Shown here one piece after another: positions 33,790-35,140 of a stretch of DNA of 35,140 bases. The notes beneath the pieces are model-generated. The model did not search any database, had not been told where the DNA came from, and worked only from the letters and a program-made list of their open reading frames with translations. The translations under genes and the position numbers were made by a program. Numbering within the stretch: the stretch's first letter is position 1; each line of letters opens with the position of its first letter. Source of the stretch: Gammaproteobacteria bacterium (GTDB lineage Bacteria; Pseudomonadota; Gammaproteobacteria; JADZEE01). Where the stretch lies: contig JADZEE010000017.1 in the NCBI GenBank assembly GCA_020850735.1, forward strand, positions 1 to 35,140, read 5' to 3'.

Positions 33790-34457
33790 GTCGTCTCCGT
33801 AGTTTCGTCAGTTGGGTTTGCACGCGCCCGGTCGCCGGCGTGCTCCGCGCCACCCCGCGCCAGCAGCGGACGCACGATCCGCGGTACCACGACCCGCTCG
33901 ATTCCGAAGTGGCGCACGACCGCCTCGTACAGTCTCGGCTCGGGTGTCAACGCCGTGAACACGGCGGCGTCACAGGCCGGGATCGCCGTCACCGTGTGCC
34001 ACACGGGCAGGCTCACGAAACGCTTCAGCTTGCTCGTGGGATCGTAGGTTCCCAGTACCGTGACGCTGCACTCGTCGGCGCGCACCGAGCCGATCTCCGC
34101 CAGCTCCGAGACCCCGACGAACACGATGCGTGCCAGGCCGCGCTCCTCGCAGGCGTGCAGCGCCGCCGCCAGCGACTCGCTCGCCCGGCGGTAGAACGCA
34201 AACGAAAAACTGAGGTACTCACCCGTGAGCCGGCTTTTCTCCGCGAAGCCCTTGGGGGTCAGGTAATACAGGTAGCGGTTCGCCGGCGCCTGGGTGATCT
34301 TGATCAGGCCCTTGCGCACGCAGCGGCGCAGGTAGGAATTCGCCAGACCCAGCGCGACGCCGAGACGATCCGCGAGGTGGCGCTGCGTGACGTCGCTGCG
34401 AGCCTCGATCGCCTCCAGGATCTCCAGCGTCCGGGTTTCCTCCCGCTCCCTGTTCAT
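33786..34457 (-). CDS. Winged-helix transcriptional regulator
   Basis: A 223-residue protein. Residues ~8-75 form a winged helix-turn-helix ([20 protein letters not shown], then [20 protein letters not shown]) with a wing ([19 protein letters not shown]), similar to MarR-type regulators at the head of exopolysaccharide clusters. Residues ~95-200 form an additional alpha/beta part ([17 protein letters not shown]) that may bind a ligand. It is the first gene after the promoter, its stop overlaps the next gene (ATGA), and a GTTCAC-N3-GTGAAC palindrome overlaps the promoter's -35 box. This arrangement suggests that it controls the whole cluster and its own gene. The start at 34457 is chosen because the upstream part of the frame is arginine-rich and would lie in the promoter. 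Confidence 0.87.
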   Translation of the reverse strand: MNREREETRTLEILEAIEARSDVTQRHLADRLGVALGLANSYLRRCVRKGLIKITQAPANRYLYYLTPKGFAEKSRLTGEYLSFSFAFYRRASESLAAALHACEERGLARIVFVGVSELAEIGSVRADECSVTVLGTYDPTSKLKRFVSLPVWHTVTAIPACDAAVFTALTPEPRLYEAVVRHFGIERVVVPRIVRPLLARGGAEHAGDRARANPTDETTETT

Positions 34458-34482
34458 GCCCGCCCGTTCATCACCGCAGGCT

Positions 34483-34512
34483 ATTGTAGCCCGGCCGTGT
34501 TCACTTTGTGAA
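34483..34512 (-). promoter_or_regulatory. Sigma-70 promoter of the polysaccharide operon
   Basis: On the minus strand: -35 TTCACA (34507-34512), 18-bp spacer, -10 TACAAT (34483-34488). Both boxes differ from consensus at one position. Transcription would start near 34476, about 20 nt before the regulator's ATG. Confidence 0.65.
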
Positions 34513-34513
34513 C
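34499..34513. promoter_or_regulatory. Palindromic candidate operator
   Basis: GTTCAC-TTT-GTGAAC: two perfect 6-bp arms around a 3-bp spacer. It covers the -35 box of the promoter. The position and symmetry fit a dimeric winged-helix repressor, most simply the product of the first gene. Confidence 0.55.
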
Positions 34514-34657
34514 AGCAAACGGCCCGCCCCCGTCCGGCCCCGGATCGCGACCGATCGCAGCGCGCCGCAAGGCGTCCGTGTCGAGGGCGCGCAGCCGGGC
34601 GTGTGTGGACGCGAAATGGCGCGGCCGGGCGCGTCGATCGAGCGGGCGGCACCGATC

Positions 34658-34685
34658 GCCCGGCGCGGGTTTCGCCGCGCCGGGC
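34658..34685 (-). terminator. Strong stem-loop directly after ugd
   Basis: Perfect 11-bp GC stem gcccggcgcgg (34658-34668) / ccgcgccgggc (34675-34685) with a 6-nt loop, touching the ugd stop codon. There is no T-tract, so termination may be incomplete or factor-dependent. It separates ugd from the regulator-led operon. Confidence 0.55.
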
Positions 34686-35140
34686 TCAACGCCCCACGCC
34701 GTGGTACTCGAAACCGGCCGATCGCATGCGATCGGGCTCGTAGACGTTGCGCAGATCGACGAACACGCTGCCGTTCATCGCCGCGCGCACCCGCGCCAGA
34801 TCGAGGCCGCGGTACACGTTCCACTCCGTCATCAGCACGACCGCGTCGGCGCCCTGCACGGTCGCGTAGACGTCGTCGACGTACTCGACCGCCGGCGGCA
34901 GCAGCTTCTTCGCTTCGTGCACGCCCTGCGGATCGTGTGCCCGCACGCGCGCGCCCTTCTCGATCAGGGTCGGCAGGATCGACAGTGACGGCGCGTCGCG
35001 CATGTCGTCGGTTTCGGGCTTGAACGTCAGCCCGAGCACGGCGATGGTCCTGCCGGTCTCGCTGCCGCCCAGGGCGGAGCGGATCTTCTTGATCATGCGC
35101 GCCTTCTGCGCGGCGTTCACCTCGATGACCGCCTCGACGA
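34686..35140 (-). CDS. ugd: UDP-glucose 6-dehydrogenase, 3' part
   Basis: Only the last ~151 residues are inside the window; the 5' part lies beyond the right edge. The visible part begins VEAVIEVNAAQKARMIKKI and continues into the C-terminal UDP-binding domain with AVLGLTFKPETDDMRDAPS, VRAHDPQGVHEAK and DAVVLMTEWNVYRGLD. The KPETDDMRDAPS motif is that of UDP-glucose dehydrogenases rather than the UDP-GlcNAc/ManNAc dehydrogenases WbpA or WecC. It oxidises UDP-glucose to UDP-glucuronate using two NAD+, which links GalU to uronate-based sugars. It ends with a stem-loop and appears to be a separate transcription unit from the regulator-led operon. Confidence 0.93.
   Translation of the reverse strand, partial: VEAVIEVNAAQKARMIKKIRSALGGSETGRTIAVLGLTFKPETDDMRDAPSLSILPTLIEKGARVRAHDPQGVHEAKKLLPPAVEYVDDVYATVQGADAVVLMTEWNVYRGLDLARVRAAMNGSVFVDLRNVYEPDRMRSAGFEYHGVGR

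Noticed and set aside
29818..34685. JUMPstart/ops (RfaH) element before the operon
   Set aside because: No GGCGGTAG-type ops sequence was found on the minus strand in the promoter region or in the large gaps.

Overview
A 35 kb, very GC-rich stretch in which every credible gene lies on the minus strand, so transcription runs from right to left. Gene content, GTG/TTG starts, dense ATGA-type overlaps and a PEP-CTERM protein point to a high-GC Gram-negative proteobacterium (beta or gamma) that makes a complex surface polysaccharide. The species cannot be named from the sequence.

Right end (35140-30000): the 3' part of a UDP-glucose 6-dehydrogenase ends in a strong stem-loop. A promoter with a palindromic candidate operator follows. 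It leads into a winged-helix regulator, a fused sugar dehydrogenase/N-acetyltransferase (WbpB+WbpD type), a WbpE-type aminotransferase and an SDR epimerase. This part builds an amino-sugar uronate precursor.

Centre (29817-13295): an unusual block of large multi-domain proteins. It holds a 1446-residue protein with two GT-B-like domains, a methyltransferase and an unassigned C-terminal part; a tail-anchored sulfotransferase; a methyltransferase; a NodB-like deacetylase fused to an SGNH-like domain; an ABC-exporter-like protein whose ATPase half has lost its motifs; a methyltransferase preceded by a 14-codon mini-cistron; a 913-residue protein of unknown function; and a sulfotransferase-methyltransferase-NodB triple fusion. 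Together they look like a system for decorating a glycan with sulfate and methyl groups and for removing acyl groups. This is the part most likely to be undescribed.

Left part (13249-1268): an epimerase, two glycosyltransferases, an AsnB-type amidotransferase, ManC (GDP-mannose), then an epimerase / polyprenyl-P sugar-1-P transferase / FlaA1-type dehydratase trio in the order wbpV-wbpL-wbpM, and GalU. A cluster of direct and inverted repeats lies between asnB and the next glycosyltransferase. No Wzx flippase, Wzy polymerase, Wzm/Wzt exporter or ligase is present, so assembly and export genes must lie elsewhere or be replaced by something here.

Left edge (1-960): a separate PEP-CTERM gene with a candidate sigma-54 promoter, a clear intrinsic terminator and a downstream array of about 51-bp repeats. 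The link between this exported, exosortase-sorted protein and the polysaccharide genes is suggestive only.
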